Notes: generated by a model from the letters alone, not told the origin. A DNA stretch of 64,000 bases from Palsa-147 sp036513895 (GCA_036513895.1 DATBYF010000096.1:19544-83543), one strand, 5' to 3'. Shown: positions 18,353-28,316, counted from the stretch's first letter. Numbers and translations: made by a program.

Positions 18353-18658
18353 TCAGGCCCACTTCTTGCCGATGGCGTCAAGTCCAGCCTTCCCCAGGTC
18401 TTCAGGTGTCATCACCGGGCGGAACTCGCACTTCGCGTTGAAGAGCAGGAACCACGGCTCAGCAATTGACGGGATCTTCGAGGAATCGGCCATGTCGATA
18501 ATCATCATCGTGCTGCGATGGCCATCGTACTCCATGAAATAGGTGGCTTCGGGCTTCAATTCATCGAGAATTCTCTTAATTTTCGCGCCGACCGTCCCGT
18601 CTTTTACGGCTGCATTGAAAGGATCATTCGGAATTTTGGCGTGAACTAGCATTCGCAT
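18353..18658 (-). CDS. conserved small protein of unknown function (101 residues)
   Basis: A short cytoplasmic protein with an alternating beta-alpha pattern (MLVHAKIP, then a helix, then TYFMEYDG, RSTMMIIDM, a helix, and FNAKCEFRPVMTPEDL), which fits a dimeric alpha/beta-barrel (ferredoxin-like) fold. Similar proteins occur in soil bacteria and are sometimes mislabelled as pantothenate synthetase; it has none of the HxGH or ATP-binding motifs of that enzyme. GGAGG lies about 6 bases before the ATG at 18658; a second ATG is two codons later. It stands alone, convergent with slipin. Confidence 0.75.
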   Translation of the reverse strand: MRMLVHAKIPNDPFNAAVKDGTVGAKIKRILDELKPEATYFMEYDGHRSTMMIIDMADSSKIPSIAEPWFLLFNAKCEFRPVMTPEDLGKAGLDAIGKKWA

Positions 18659-18838
18659 TGGTGCCTCCGGGAAAAGTAAATTTGCGGTTCTAGGTGAATC
18701 TAGCGGAGCGGGCTGAATCACAAGAACACGGCGCGGAGTCTACACCGAAGAGCCGCATGCGTCCAGATTTGGCCACGTGCGCAAAGCATTTGGAGTCGCA
18801 TACGATGCCTACGCGGCACGCACCGCCCCGGTGAACCG

Positions 18839-19659
18839 TCACATCCACGATTTTCTCAGCGCGGAATCGGCGTAGCCCTCGAGTCCATGGAGGTTCGCCG
18901 GCAGCAAATAAACGTCCTTCATTCCCCAGAGCACTAGCGTGGGCACATGTACGGTCCACGAGTGCGCGCCGGGAATCATGGCAGAGGCATCAGGAAGTTC
19001 ACCATGCACAGTATCGAAAGGCGCCGCGCGATAATAATTCAGCGCGCCCGTCAGCGCGTACGGCTGAGACCACGCCGCGATGTAGGCCGCGCGATCTGCC
19101 TCCGTGAAGTAGCCGCGCTCGAGGCCCGCCACGAGGAAGAGTTGGGTAAGCGGTGCAAAGTGCCCGGCCGCAAGGGCCGTTTCCGCGATCGGATTGCGCA
19201 ACAACTGAACATATTCTCTCGCTTTTTGTTGTGCCGGATTGCTCGCCAACTCGCGTTGAAAAATCGCCGGGTGCGGCGCGTTGATGGTGATCAGGCGCGC
19301 AAGCCAGTCAGGATGCGCCAGGGCGAAGGCCCAGGCGATGGCGCCGCCCCAATCGTGCGCCACAAGGGTAAACTTGTTGTCGTTGCCGCAACCGAAATGC
19401 GCTGCGAGCCCGCGAATATCTTCGACGAGGTGAGAAATCGCGTAATCTTCGGCGTTTGGAGGCTTCGAGGACAAATTGTAACCGCGAAGACCGGGGCGAC
19501 CGCCAGATGCGTTCGGCCGAGTTCGGCCAGCTGATTTTTCCATTGGTACCAGAATTCGGGACAGCCATGAACGAAGAGAATCAGGTCGCTGTCTTCGGCC
19601 CCCTCAGCGGCGTAATGCAATTGGACGGATTCAAGTTGAGCGCGGCCGTGGCGCAGCAT
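18839..19659 (-). pseudogene. epoxide-hydrolase-like alpha/beta hydrolase, frameshifted
   Basis: The N-terminal part, read from 19659, gives the HGCPEFWYQW oxyanion region and continues to LAVAP. The protein then continues in another frame as LRGYNLSSKPPNAEDY and the nucleophile elbow VAHDWGGAIAWA. The jump lies between 19490 and 19491, where one base (an A restoring the usual PDLRGYN) is missing. The C-terminus also ends early after LRKSWM, without the usual catalytic His (GHW-type motif); related sequence cannot be followed with confidence further. Either a decayed gene or an assembly error. In the intact family these enzymes hydrolyse epoxides or haloalkanes through an Asp nucleophile. Confidence 0.72.
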
Positions 19660-19801
19660 GATTCGGCAAACGAACCCCGCGATGCTATGTGCATTGCACC
19701 GTCGCCGTCAATCCGGCAAATGCATCCATTTCAGAATGCGGCGGGTCTAAGCTCTAGCATCCCGCAACTATGACCGCTAACGAGCGGCGGAGGTGAGTGA
19801 A

Positions 19802-20674
19802 ATGAAGCAACGTCACAAAATAATTTTTGGCGCTTGGGCAATCGTTGCTTGCGCGTTGCCGCTCGCCGCGCAGGTCCAGCCTCGCGTCGCTCCGCCAAGC
19901 CACGACATTACGCCGCCCGCAGCCACGCCACAATCCACGGCCCCGCCACAGTCCGACACAAAGCAGCCTCAACCGCCCGCTGCAACTCCCGAATCCCTTG
20001 AAAAGGGAAAGGCGATCGTTCTCGCAGCCGCGAAGGTGGCTGGTGACGATGCGCTGAACGACGTGAAAAGCATCGAAGTGACGAGCAGCGGTCAGGCCGA
20101 TACGCCGGGTGGCATGATGGAAATCTCACTGAAGCTCGTGATTGTCTATCCCAATATGCTTCATTCTGAGGCGCATCTTCCCGTCGCGGATATTACACAA
20201 GGATTCGACGGTTCCACGGGCTGGGTTGTCTCACCGCAGGGCGTCATCGATCTTCCGCCCGACTACAACGGCGAATTCGATCGCGCGATTGCGATAGCGG
20301 GCGCGTGGGGCCTTTATAGACAGGCGCTCGCCGGGAATATCGAGCTGCAGTATCTCGATGACGAAGATTTCGACGGCAAGAAAACGCAAGCAGTGCAATG
20401 GCATGCGACAAACGGCCCCGTTAAGCTTTTCTTCGATCCGGCGGCGCATCTTCTTGTTGGCGCGCACTTTCAATCCATTACGCCGCAAGGCATCGTCGAG
20501 ACCGATCAACACTGGAGCGATTTCCGCCCCGTCGGCAAACTCCAATATCCGTATCACAACTTGATTTTTCGCGACGGCTCGAAATTCTCCGAAACGACAG
20601 TTCAGGCCGTCAAAGTGAACACGAATCCCGACCACTCGATTTTTGCAAAGCCTGCGACTCCGCCCGCAAACTGA
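19802..20674 (+). CDS. secreted protein with LolA-like/insulinase-associated beta domain
   Basis: Exported protein of 290 residues. A signal peptide ends near PLAAQ, followed by a Pro/Gln-rich linker (about 25-65). The rest resembles the lipoprotein-carrier-like beta domain often fused to M16 zinc peptidases in Acidobacteriota: the series DVKSIEVTSSG, QGFDGSTGWVVSPQGV, KLFFDPAAHLLVG, SDFRPVGKLQYPY and the end DHSIFAKP is typical. There is no metal-binding HxxEH, so it is not a peptidase. The ATG at 19802 is preceded by GGAGG about 9 bases upstream; a GTG at 19793 overlaps that site and is less likely. Function unknown, perhaps envelope lipid handling. Confidence 0.75.
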   Translation: MKQRHKIIFGAWAIVACALPLAAQVQPRVAPPSHDITPPAATPQSTAPPQSDTKQPQPPAATPESLEKGKAIVLAAAKVAGDDALNDVKSIEVTSSGQADTPGGMMEISLKLVIVYPNMLHSEAHLPVADITQGFDGSTGWVVSPQGVIDLPPDYNGEFDRAIAIAGAWGLYRQALAGNIELQYLDDEDFDGKKTQAVQWHATNGPVKLFFDPAAHLLVGAHFQSITPQGIVETDQHWSDFRPVGKLQYPYHNLIFRDGSKFSETTVQAVKVNTNPDHSIFAKPATPPAN

Positions 20675-20819
20675 AACGCTGGCGTTCGCGAAAGCTGTCA
20701 GGTGTATCCCCTTCGTGCGCACGGAACCGGTTTCACCGCGCGCCAGTCTAATTCATTGTGTCTTTGCGGCTTGGGAATTCGGTGCGGGTAGCTTAAACTT
20801 AAAAATTCGTCTCTGAAAG

Positions 20820-22562
20820 ATGACGCGAATGGATAGACGCACTCCTCGAAAATCGGTGGTTATTGCGGTAATTGCCGCAGTATTTTTCTGCCTTGGCGGC
20901 ATAGCGCGAAGCACACCAGATCCGGCTACTTCAATCCTTAGCGCGATGCAAGCCGAACTCGATCGATCGGTGACGGCACTAACAAAATCCGATCCAGCCG
21001 CCTATTTTCTCGCGATTACTGTTTCCGATCGCCAGTTCGCCTCTGTGACTGGCTCGAATGGCGCGCTGCTCTCAAGCGACCAAAACCGTGGCCGATGGCT
21101 CGAAGTGCAAACGCGTGTGGGCAGCTACCAGCTCGATAATACGCACCGAATCGGCGATCGTCCGCCAAACTGGACAAGTCCGGGCACCACCGCGACGATC
21201 GATGACGATACCAACGTTCTCCGCCGGGAGATTTGGAGCGAGTCCGATCGCCAGTACCGCGCGGCCGCCGAAGCTCTGATTAAGGTGGAGACGGGCCAGC
21301 AGGTGACAGCGCAAACCGCCGAAGGCAACGCGCCCGATTTTTCGCACGAAGAACCGCACACTTTCGTCGGCTCGCACCTAGATATTCGTGTGGACCGCAA
21401 GCCGTGGGAGGAGCGCGTCCGCAAATATACGGCCATGTTCAGCACTTCACCGAATGTACTCAATTCGATCGCGACTTTCACGGCGCAAGCCACCAATCAG
21501 TATTACCTCAATAGCGAAGGCACCAAGCTCGCGTTCGGCCAAATTCACTACCGGCTCGAACTTTTTGTTCAAAGCAAAGCGCCGGACGGAATGGACATCG
21601 AGCGCTTCGCGAATTTCGATTGGCTCGATCCGAAGGAAGCGCCTGACGACAACACCGTCTTCGCGCACATCAAAATCATGATTCGCGAAGTCGAAGCGCT
21701 CGACCGTGCGCCGCTCGTAGATCCTTATGCTGGGCCTGCGTTGCTGACTGGTCGAGCCACCGCCGTCTTCTTCCACGAAGTTCTTGGCCACCGCCTCGAG
21801 GGTTTCCGGCAGAAGGACATCAACGAGGGCCAGACGTTCACGAAGAAAATCGGCGAACAAATTCTCCCTGATTTTATTTCCGTGAAAGATGATCCGACCG
21901 AAAAGCGCCTCGACGGCCAAATGCTGCTGGGCTATTACCCCTACGACGACGAAGGCGTACCATCGCAGGATGTCCATTTGGTGGACAGCGGCGTATTGAA
22001 AACATTTCTAATGGGCCGCTCACCGCTCGTGGATGTGGCCCATTCGAACGGCCATGGCCGACGCCAGCTCGGCTATCAGCCTATCGCGCGCATGGGCAAC
22101 ACAATTGTCAGCAGCACGCACACGGTCACAAACGCCGAGCTGCGCAATAAACTCATCGAATTGATCAAGCAGCAAGGCAAACCCTACGGATTATTGATTG
22201 ACGACATCGCCGGAGGATTCACGTTCACGGGCCGCGGCCAGCCTCAGGCGTTTCAAGTGTTGCCGCTGGTCGTATACAAAGTGTTTCCCGACGGGAGGCC
22301 CGATGAACTGGTTCGCGGAGTAGACATCGTCGGAACTCCGCTGATTTCGCTCACGAAAATCGTTGCGACCGGCGATACGCAAGAAGTATTTAACGGCTAC
22401 TGCGGCGCGGAATCGGGTTCCGTGCCGGTAGCTGCAGCAGCCCCGGCGATTCTCATTTCTGAGCTCGAAGTGCAAAAGAAGGAAACCTCCACGGATAAAC
22501 CGCCGATTTTGCCCCCGCCGGCCCACGATTCCGAATCGAAGGCGAAAGGGGCGGGCCAATGA
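20820..22562 (+). CDS. secreted TldD/PmbA family metalloprotease, catalytic-type member
   Basis: 580 residues with an N-terminal signal peptide (hydrophobic about 12-30) instead of the cytoplasmic start of E. coli TldD. The zinc motif HEVLGH at residues 319-324 followed by LEG is the signature of the catalytic TldD subunit, and the later GYYPYDDEG and GHGRRQLGYQP segments also match. The next gene overlaps by four bases (ATGA), so the two proteins are probably made together and form a heterodimer as TldD/TldE do. The export signal suggests a periplasmic protease that unfolds and degrades exported peptides. A second ATG three codons in is an alternative start. Confidence 0.9.
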   Translation: MTRMDRRTPRKSVVIAVIAAVFFCLGGIARSTPDPATSILSAMQAELDRSVTALTKSDPAAYFLAITVSDRQFASVTGSNGALLSSDQNRGRWLEVQTRVGSYQLDNTHRIGDRPPNWTSPGTTATIDDDTNVLRREIWSESDRQYRAAAEALIKVETGQQVTAQTAEGNAPDFSHEEPHTFVGSHLDIRVDRKPWEERVRKYTAMFSTSPNVLNSIATFTAQATNQYYLNSEGTKLAFGQIHYRLELFVQSKAPDGMDIERFANFDWLDPKEAPDDNTVFAHIKIMIREVEALDRAPLVDPYAGPALLTGRATAVFFHEVLGHRLEGFRQKDINEGQTFTKKIGEQILPDFISVKDDPTEKRLDGQMLLGYYPYDDEGVPSQDVHLVDSGVLKTFLMGRSPLVDVAHSNGHGRRQLGYQPIARMGNTIVSSTHTVTNAELRNKLIELIKQQGKPYGLLIDDIAGGFTFTGRGQPQAFQVLPLVVYKVFPDGRPDELVRGVDIVGTPLISLTKIVATGDTQEVFNGYCGAESGSVPVAAAAPAILISELEVQKKETSTDKPPILPPPAHDSESKAKGAGQ

Positions 22563-24430
22563 TTGGCGCAAAGTCTTCGGTCCTTTTCGGAATCGTACTC
22601 GTTACACTCTTGAGTACAGCCGCTAGCCCCACCACGTTTGCAGCGAACTCGCCCGCAGCGAAGAAATCAGCCGAGCCTCTAAGCGCCGCACAAGCAGCCG
22701 ATACAGATAACGATCAAACTCTACATGCAATGCGCGACGAGATGGCCCGCTCCGTTTCTCGCCTGCAGATTCCCGGCGCGGAGAAGCCTTTCTACATTCA
22801 GTATCAGCTTCTCGACGTGGATATCCGCGAAATCAACGCTTCGTTCGGCGCTCTACTTTCGTCAACTACCACACGGAATCGTTTCATGCTCCTGGGCGTG
22901 CGCGTCGGTGACTATCATCTCGACAGCTCGAATTTCATCAGTGAAGACGGCTTCCGCGGGTTTCTCGGCTCGGCTGGTCAGGTTGGCATTGACCGCGACT
23001 ACAACTCGCTGCGCCAAGACCTATGGCTCTCTACCGATCAGGCTTACAAGGAAGCCGTAACTTCCATGTCGCTCAAGCGTGCGTTTCTACGCAGTTTGAC
23101 GAAGCCTCCAGAGATTGATGATTTCTCGAAGATCACACCTGTCGTTCAAGTGGAACCGCGCCTCGAGCCTGACTGGACTTCGCGTAATTGGGAAGACGAA
23201 GTTCGCGAAACGTCCCGCTCGATTCGCGGCAATCCTGAATTGAAAGACTCGCGAGTCACCTACTATCTGGTTTATACGACGTATTACCTGGTCACGAGCG
23301 AGGGTACAGAGATCCGGACATCGCGCAGCTTCGCTGCCATCGAGGGTTCGATGGATGCGCTCGCCGACGACGGCATGCAGGTCCAAAACTATTACTCGAA
23401 ATATGTCGCGCGACCCGCCGATCTTCCGCCGCCCGCGGAAGTCAGCAAGGCGCTCGAACAAACAGCCAGCGAGGTTGTCGCCTTGCGCACGAGTCCTCTC
23501 GTGCCGGATTACACGGGCCCAATGCTCTTCGATCCGCCTGCGTCGGGATCGCTGCTTGCTCAGACTCTTGCGGCTTCGCTCTCCGGTGCGCGTCCGCCGC
23601 TTTCCATGCTCCCGCGATTCGATGAAATTATGGAGGGCCTCGGCGGGCGCAGCGAATGGACCGGCCGCGTGAATACGCGCGTGCTTCCGCAGACCGTCAC
23701 GCTCACCGACGATCCATCGGCAACGGCATTCAACGGCCAACCGCTCATCGGCGGTTACGCCGTGGATGACGAAGGTGTTCGGGCGCAGCGCGTTACCATC
23801 GTTGATGGCGGAATTCTCAAGAATCTCCTGATGTCGCGGAGGCCCGGCCCCGAATTCCAACAGTCAAACGGTCACGCTCGCGCCGCGCTTCTCTCGGCGC
23901 CCAAGTCGCTTTCGAGCAACCTCATTTTCGAATCGAATGCAGGCTCGAACGCCGCGGATTTAAAGAAACAATTTCTTCAAATGTGCAAGGACGATCGGCA
24001 CGAGTGGTGCATTGAAGTTCGGCGAATGGACAATCCCGCGCTCTCCTCGGTGCGCGCTGAAGATTTCAACGAGACGATTGGCGGGCTCGCGTCAGGTATC
24101 GCGAGCGGGACTCGCCTGCCTTTGCTCCTCTATCGTGTATACGTCTCTGATGGCCACGAAGAGCTAGTGCGCGGCGGTTTTTTAAGCGGACTAACGCTTC
24201 GCTCGCTCCGCAACATTGCGGGCGTAGGCAGTGATCCGGCTATTTTCAATTACCTTCAGAATCCTGTGCAGGGCTTCGCGGGCACTGCTCTCGGCGCCTT
24301 CGGATCGGCACAGGACGGAATTCCGAGCTCTATCGTTGCACCGTCGTTGCTGCTCGAAGAGGTTGAAGTCCGTGGCTTTCATGGTGAGCCGCGCCGGTTG
24401 CCGCTCGTCACCGCTCCGCCTCTGCAGTAA
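22559..24430 (+). CDS. secreted TldD/PmbA family protein without zinc motif (TldE-like partner)
   Basis: 623 residues, signal peptide ending near TTFAA. It aligns in order with the upstream protein: the paired NRFMLLGVRVGDYHLDSS, YYLVTSEGTEIR, GYAVDDEGV and SNGHARAALL segments recur. At the place of HExxxH it has PASGSLLAQTLAAS, so it cannot bind zinc in the same way. This matches the known split between catalytic TldD and non-catalytic TldE/PmbA. It starts on the ATGA overlap with the previous gene and ends 20 bases before the convergent phosphoesterase gene. Confidence 0.88.
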   Translation: MIGAKSSVLFGIVLVTLLSTAASPTTFAANSPAAKKSAEPLSAAQAADTDNDQTLHAMRDEMARSVSRLQIPGAEKPFYIQYQLLDVDIREINASFGALLSSTTTRNRFMLLGVRVGDYHLDSSNFISEDGFRGFLGSAGQVGIDRDYNSLRQDLWLSTDQAYKEAVTSMSLKRAFLRSLTKPPEIDDFSKITPVVQVEPRLEPDWTSRNWEDEVRETSRSIRGNPELKDSRVTYYLVYTTYYLVTSEGTEIRTSRSFAAIEGSMDALADDGMQVQNYYSKYVARPADLPPPAEVSKALEQTASEVVALRTSPLVPDYTGPMLFDPPASGSLLAQTLAASLSGARPPLSMLPRFDEIMEGLGGRSEWTGRVNTRVLPQTVTLTDDPSATAFNGQPLIGGYAVDDEGVRAQRVTIVDGGILKNLLMSRRPGPEFQQSNGHARAALLSAPKSLSSNLIFESNAGSNAADLKKQFLQMCKDDRHEWCIEVRRMDNPALSSVRAEDFNETIGGLASGIASGTRLPLLLYRVYVSDGHEELVRGGFLSGLTLRSLRNIAGVGSDPAIFNYLQNPVQGFAGTALGAFGSAQDGIPSSIVAPSLLLEEVEVRGFHGEPRRLPLVTAPPLQ

Positions 24431-24450
24431 TGCAGTGCAGCGGTGAGTAA

Positions 24451-25299
24451 TCAATTCTGCTTGGTTTCAGGACGAATTGTCAGGAATGTGACTTCGGGCC
24501 GGCAATCGAATCGAATCGGAAGCATTGACATTCCCACACCCCGGCTCACATACATCCTCGTGTTACCGGACTGATACCACCCCGACACGTAAGGCCAGCA
24601 ACCCTTCGGCATCCAAAGCGGCGCCATGAATGGTATGCGTACCTGTCCCCCATGCGTGTGTCCTGCGAGACAAAGGTTCACGCGGCCTGCAACTTCGTCA
24701 AAGTAGGCTGGAGCGTGAAACATCAAAATCTTGAATGCATCGGGCGGCGCTCCGGCAAGCGCAGCGTCTGCGTTGGGCTTTCCAGTGAACGAGTCATCCA
24801 CTCCCGCTAGCCACAGATCAGGCCTGACAAGCGCGCCCGCGTTCAATAGCAAATGCACGCCGGACTTCGCGTAGTAGGCGTGCTCGTGCGGTACCGGCTT
24901 CCAATTCTCGAAATTTCCCCGTACAAACCAGACGCCTAGTGGCGCGCGTAGCTGCTCGTATACTTCCTGCACCTCTGCATAGGACGGATCCCACGCAGAG
25001 AGCGAATCGCCCGTAATCAGGATGATATCGGGTTTTTCCTGGTCCAGAATGCCAACCACGTGCCGCTCGCGCCGGCCAAGGCCGTTGGTGTGAAGATCGG
25101 TCAGTTGCGCAATTTTGATTGACGACGTGACGCTACCCGGAATGTCGTAATGGGTGACGTCGATCCAATTCGGCTCGATCCACACCGCGTCCGCGAATAT
25201 CACGACTCCAACGGCCAGTGTCGCCAGAATGGTCAGCAGACCACGCCGGCTCTTCGGCGCTGCGGCGTCCAAAGGCGAAGATGTATCAACTGCCGTCAT
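24451..25299 (-). CDS. membrane-anchored metallophosphoesterase (YaeI-like)
   Basis: Calcineurin-like phosphoesterase of 282 residues with one N-terminal membrane segment (about 20-40), which places the catalytic domain outside the cytoplasm. The metal ligands are visible in order: DLH in QLTDLHTNGLG, GDS in LITGDSLSAWD, GNFEN, the FHAP histidine and GHTHGGQ. YaeI-type relatives hydrolyse UDP-2,3-diacylglucosamine-like or other phosphodiesters; the substrate here cannot be told. It is convergent with the TldD/PmbA pair and has its own promoter region shared with the divergent CDF gene. Confidence 0.9.
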   Translation of the reverse strand: MTAVDTSSPLDAAAPKSRRGLLTILATLAVGVVIFADAVWIEPNWIDVTHYDIPGSVTSSIKIAQLTDLHTNGLGRRERHVVGILDQEKPDIILITGDSLSAWDPSYAEVQEVYEQLRAPLGVWFVRGNFENWKPVPHEHAYYAKSGVHLLLNAGALVRPDLWLAGVDDSFTGKPNADAALAGAPPDAFKILMFHAPAYFDEVAGRVNLCLAGHTHGGQVRIPFMAPLWMPKGCWPYVSGWYQSGNTRMYVSRGVGMSMLPIRFDCRPEVTFLTIRPETKQN

Positions 25300-25467
25300 T
25301 AATCCTCGATTCAGTCTAAACCACGAATCGCTTATGCAAAGCCTTTACCCGTCTTTGTGCCATAAGTCCGATGCACCGATTAGCCCGCTCGTTTCCGTGC
25401 CCGTTCTATAGCCGTGGACTCGCCCATGTATAATCGGCCAACGCTTGAAGGATGCGATGACGAAGTC

Positions 25468-26874
25468 ATGAAGAGCATGGATGATGCCGTTCGGCAAAAA
25501 AAACTCGCCGCCCTCGGGTCGGTAGGCTCGGCGGTGGTTCTTGTCTGCCTAAAGGCGTTCTTGGTAATCGCTACCGGCAGCCTCGGAATTCTCTCCGAAA
25601 TGTTGCATTCAATTCTCGATCTCATCGCGGCAGTCATCACGTATCTTTCCGTGCGTGTAGCCGATAAGCCAGCGGACGCCGAACATCTATACGGCCACGG
25701 AAAGGTGGAAAGTTTTTCAGCATTCGTCGAAACCGGTTTGCTGCTTGTCACGGCCGTGTACATCATCTGGGAAGCCATCGATCGTCTTGTTCATCAAACG
25801 GTTCACATCCGCCCCAGCATTACAGCGATTGTGGTCCTCATTATCGCAATGGGAATTGATATTGTGCGCTCGCGGACGCTCAGCCGGGTGGCGAAGAGAT
25901 ATCCGAGCGAAGCTTTAGAAGCCGATGCGCTTCATTTTTCGACGGACGTGTGGAGCACCTTTGTCGTCATTTTGGGCATTTCGGGTGCCTGGGTCGGCAT
26001 GAAGTACGGTATTCCATGGCTGGCCTACGCGGATGCGATCGCAGCTCTCGGTGTGGCTAGCGTGATCCTTTGGATCGGCGGGCGTCTCGGCAAGCGAACT
26101 CTCGATGGACTCCTCGACGTTGCACCCTCTGGCCTTCGCGAGAGGATCGAGAGCGCCGTCAGCGGAATGGAAGGCGTGTTAAACACGAGCCGCGTGCGCG
26201 TTCGGCGCTCCGGTCAGCACCATTTCGTGGATATTACGATCAGCGTGCCGCGCACAGCTAGCCTCGAGCAGGCTCACGCGACGAGCGACGCCGTCGAACG
26301 CCGCATTGAGCAGATCGTTCCGTCGGATGTCGTCGTCCACATGGAGCCGCGCGCCCGCTCTAACGAAAATCTTTTCGAAACCATTCGCGCCATCGCGCAG
26401 CGCCAAGGCCTTCCCGTTCACGAGCTTTCCGCTCATGTGTTTGACGGCAAGCTTTTTATCGAGATGCACCTCGAGGTGGACGAGACTCTGAGCCTGCAAC
26501 AAGCGCACCAGCGTGCCACGCTTCTCGAAGATGAGATCCGCGGCGCTACCGACAGGAACGCGCTCATCAACATCCATATTGAGCCCCTCGGTGCTGAGAT
26601 CGCGAGCGCCGAAGAAATGCGCGAGCTCGGCAGATCAGTGCAGAGTTTTCTAGGGTCGTTGCAGTCTGAATACGGCGAAATTTCAGACTGCCACGAAGTC
26701 CACGTACGCAGTGTGGATCACAAGATTTTAGTCTCTTGCCACTGCGCCATGCGCGGCAGCCTTCCCGTTGTCACGGTCCACGACATCACCGCCGGCCTCG
26801 AAGACCGCGTCAAAGAAAAATTTCCTCAGATTTTCCGCGTTACGATTCACCCCGAGCCTGTTGAAGAGAGTTAG
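25468..26874 (+). CDS. cation diffusion facilitator (CDF) metal transporter with extended cytoplasmic domain
   Basis: Proton-driven divalent metal exporter. Six membrane segments lie in the first 200 residues, with the metal-site motifs HSILD in segment 2 and HFSTD in segment 5. The C-terminal half is longer than usual: after the normal ferredoxin-like dimerisation domain, the EQAHATSDAVE / QQAHQRATLLE pattern recurs, and a further similar segment follows, so two or three tandem domains can be seen. The ATG at 25468 starts just before the MDDAVRQKKLAALGS helix; the frame is open to GTG 25414 and ATG 25426, so up to 18 more residues are possible. It converges with, and overlaps by 4 bases, the next gene. 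Confidence 0.9.
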   Translation: MKSMDDAVRQKKLAALGSVGSAVVLVCLKAFLVIATGSLGILSEMLHSILDLIAAVITYLSVRVADKPADAEHLYGHGKVESFSAFVETGLLLVTAVYIIWEAIDRLVHQTVHIRPSITAIVVLIIAMGIDIVRSRTLSRVAKRYPSEALEADALHFSTDVWSTFVVILGISGAWVGMKYGIPWLAYADAIAALGVASVILWIGGRLGKRTLDGLLDVAPSGLRERIESAVSGMEGVLNTSRVRVRRSGQHHFVDITISVPRTASLEQAHATSDAVERRIEQIVPSDVVVHMEPRARSNENLFETIRAIAQRQGLPVHELSAHVFDGKLFIEMHLEVDETLSLQQAHQRATLLEDEIRGATDRNALINIHIEPLGAEIASAEEMRELGRSVQSFLGSLQSEYGEISDCHEVHVRSVDHKILVSCHCAMRGSLPVVTVHDITAGLEDRVKEKFPQIFRVTIHPEPVEES

Positions 26875-28316
26875 GTCAAGCCGCGCGATGCGAAGTTCTC
26901 GGAATTACCGTGCCGCACGCATACCTGCGTCGCGAGCGCAATTATTGCGGGAAAACACTCCAGCACGTAGCGCGGCTCGGGAGTCTCGTAATGAAGAAAG
27001 AAAACCGTTCGGACGATGCAAAATGTAACTAGAAAGAGTGCGAGCCACGATTTTCGCGCAAGCCACCCACCGGCCACTGCCATTGCCGCAAGCAGTATCG
27101 CCAGCGCTCCAAATCCGACCGTCACGCAGAAATCCACTGGATCTTCCTGCCACGCAGCCCGAATTGGCCAAAGTTGGCCCGAAAACGGCAGAAGTTCGAT
27201 CCGCGGCGTGAACCACAGCGCGAATGCCCGCCGAATCGGAACCGTCAGATACGTTCGCAACGGATGCCGCGCGGTCCGCTCACGCGCAACTTCGGCGAAG
27301 AACGCGTCTTCCTCCGGCGATATCGTGAGCGTGTCATTGTATTCATCGAAGATGGCAGCGACCCGATCGCGCTCGTCCTGCGAATCAAACGCGTACGGCG
27401 GAATATCGTCCATGTAGATTTCTTCGTCATCAAGCTTCCACGGCACCAGGTAAACATCGCGAAAGCGCCAAAGCCACGTGTTCGTCCAGGAATAAAAACC
27501 GCGCGGCACAAATTCCCCTGGCAGTTGCGTATAACGTGGCGCAAGAAACTGCACCTCACCCACAGCCCGCAGATTTCGCGCCGCCCATGGCAAGAGCGGC
27601 AGCAGCATTCCGGCGAGCATAAGCACGCCCGCGCGCACGAGCTTCGGCCAATTCGCAGGCCGCCACCACCGCGCGATCAGCACTAGGCCGGCAGCACAAA
27701 GCAACAAGGGTGTTTCGGGCCGCACCAGTGTCCCGAATCCCACGATCAGGCCGCCGACAAACCAGCGATCCTGCACCCATTCCGCCCATTTCGGCCGGTC
27801 CGGGTCCGCCTCAACGATCCTGGTCGGCTCGAAGCCTTCGGCCAGCACCAGCAGCGCCGTCGCCGTAAAAAATGTTGCGAGCACTTCTGTGAGGATGCCT
27901 GTCGTATAATTAGCAATGAACGGACAAAGCGCCGCGATCCACAGACCAGCCATTGCCGCGCGCTTTCGTCCAGCGAGAGGAGAAACTCGCGCCGCGAGCA
28001 ACGCCACGACGCAGCACGTCGCAAGATCTACAAAAACTTGCGCCAACAAGACGGCCAAGTGCGACCGGCCCAGCGCCACAGCCACGGCGACGAGGAACGC
28101 AGGGTAGCCGGGAGGACGCACGTCCACTGGAAGGATCTGCCCTTGAATGTTTACGCCATAGATTCCGTGTTCGAGCCAGTTCTGCGCGAGGTCCATGTAC
28201 GTCGCTGAATCGCTGGCGGCGTTCATCGGAAACCTCAAGATGAGATACAAACGCAATGCGAGCCCTGCGCAGAGAGCCATGACCGCACTTGCGCGCACTT
28301 TAATCGAACTTGTCAT
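26871..28316 (-). CDS. GT39/ArnT-like membrane glycosyltransferase
   Basis: Polytopic protein of 481 residues with about ten hydrophobic segments. The first extracytoplasmic loop carries acidic residues after the first segment (AASDSATYMDLAQN) and the RPPGYPAFL motif, as in GT-C fold lipid-linked sugar transferases (PMT/ArnT type). Such enzymes move a sugar from a polyprenyl-phosphate carrier to protein, lipid A or glycan. Its promoter region is shared with the divergent GH18-CE4-GT2 fusion gene, which suggests but does not prove a joint role in envelope polysaccharide. Acceptor unknown. Confidence 0.82.
   Translation of the reverse strand: MTSSIKVRASAVMALCAGLALRLYLILRFPMNAASDSATYMDLAQNWLEHGIYGVNIQGQILPVDVRPPGYPAFLVAVAVALGRSHLAVLLAQVFVDLATCCVVALLAARVSPLAGRKRAAMAGLWIAALCPFIANYTTGILTEVLATFFTATALLVLAEGFEPTRIVEADPDRPKWAEWVQDRWFVGGLIVGFGTLVRPETPLLLCAAGLVLIARWWRPANWPKLVRAGVLMLAGMLLPLLPWAARNLRAVGEVQFLAPRYTQLPGEFVPRGFYSWTNTWLWRFRDVYLVPWKLDDEEIYMDDIPPYAFDSQDERDRVAAIFDEYNDTLTISPEEDAFFAEVARERTARHPLRTYLTVPIRRAFALWFTPRIELLPFSGQLWPIRAAWQEDPVDFCVTVGFGALAILLAAMAVAGGWLARKSWLALFLVTFCIVRTVFFLHYETPEPRYVLECFPAIIALATQVCVRHGNSENFASRGLT

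Noticed and set aside
18839..19659. Selenocysteine or programmed frameshift as an explanation for the broken hydrolase gene
   Set aside because: There is no in-frame stop at a catalytic position and no slippery sequence with downstream structure; a lost base explains it.
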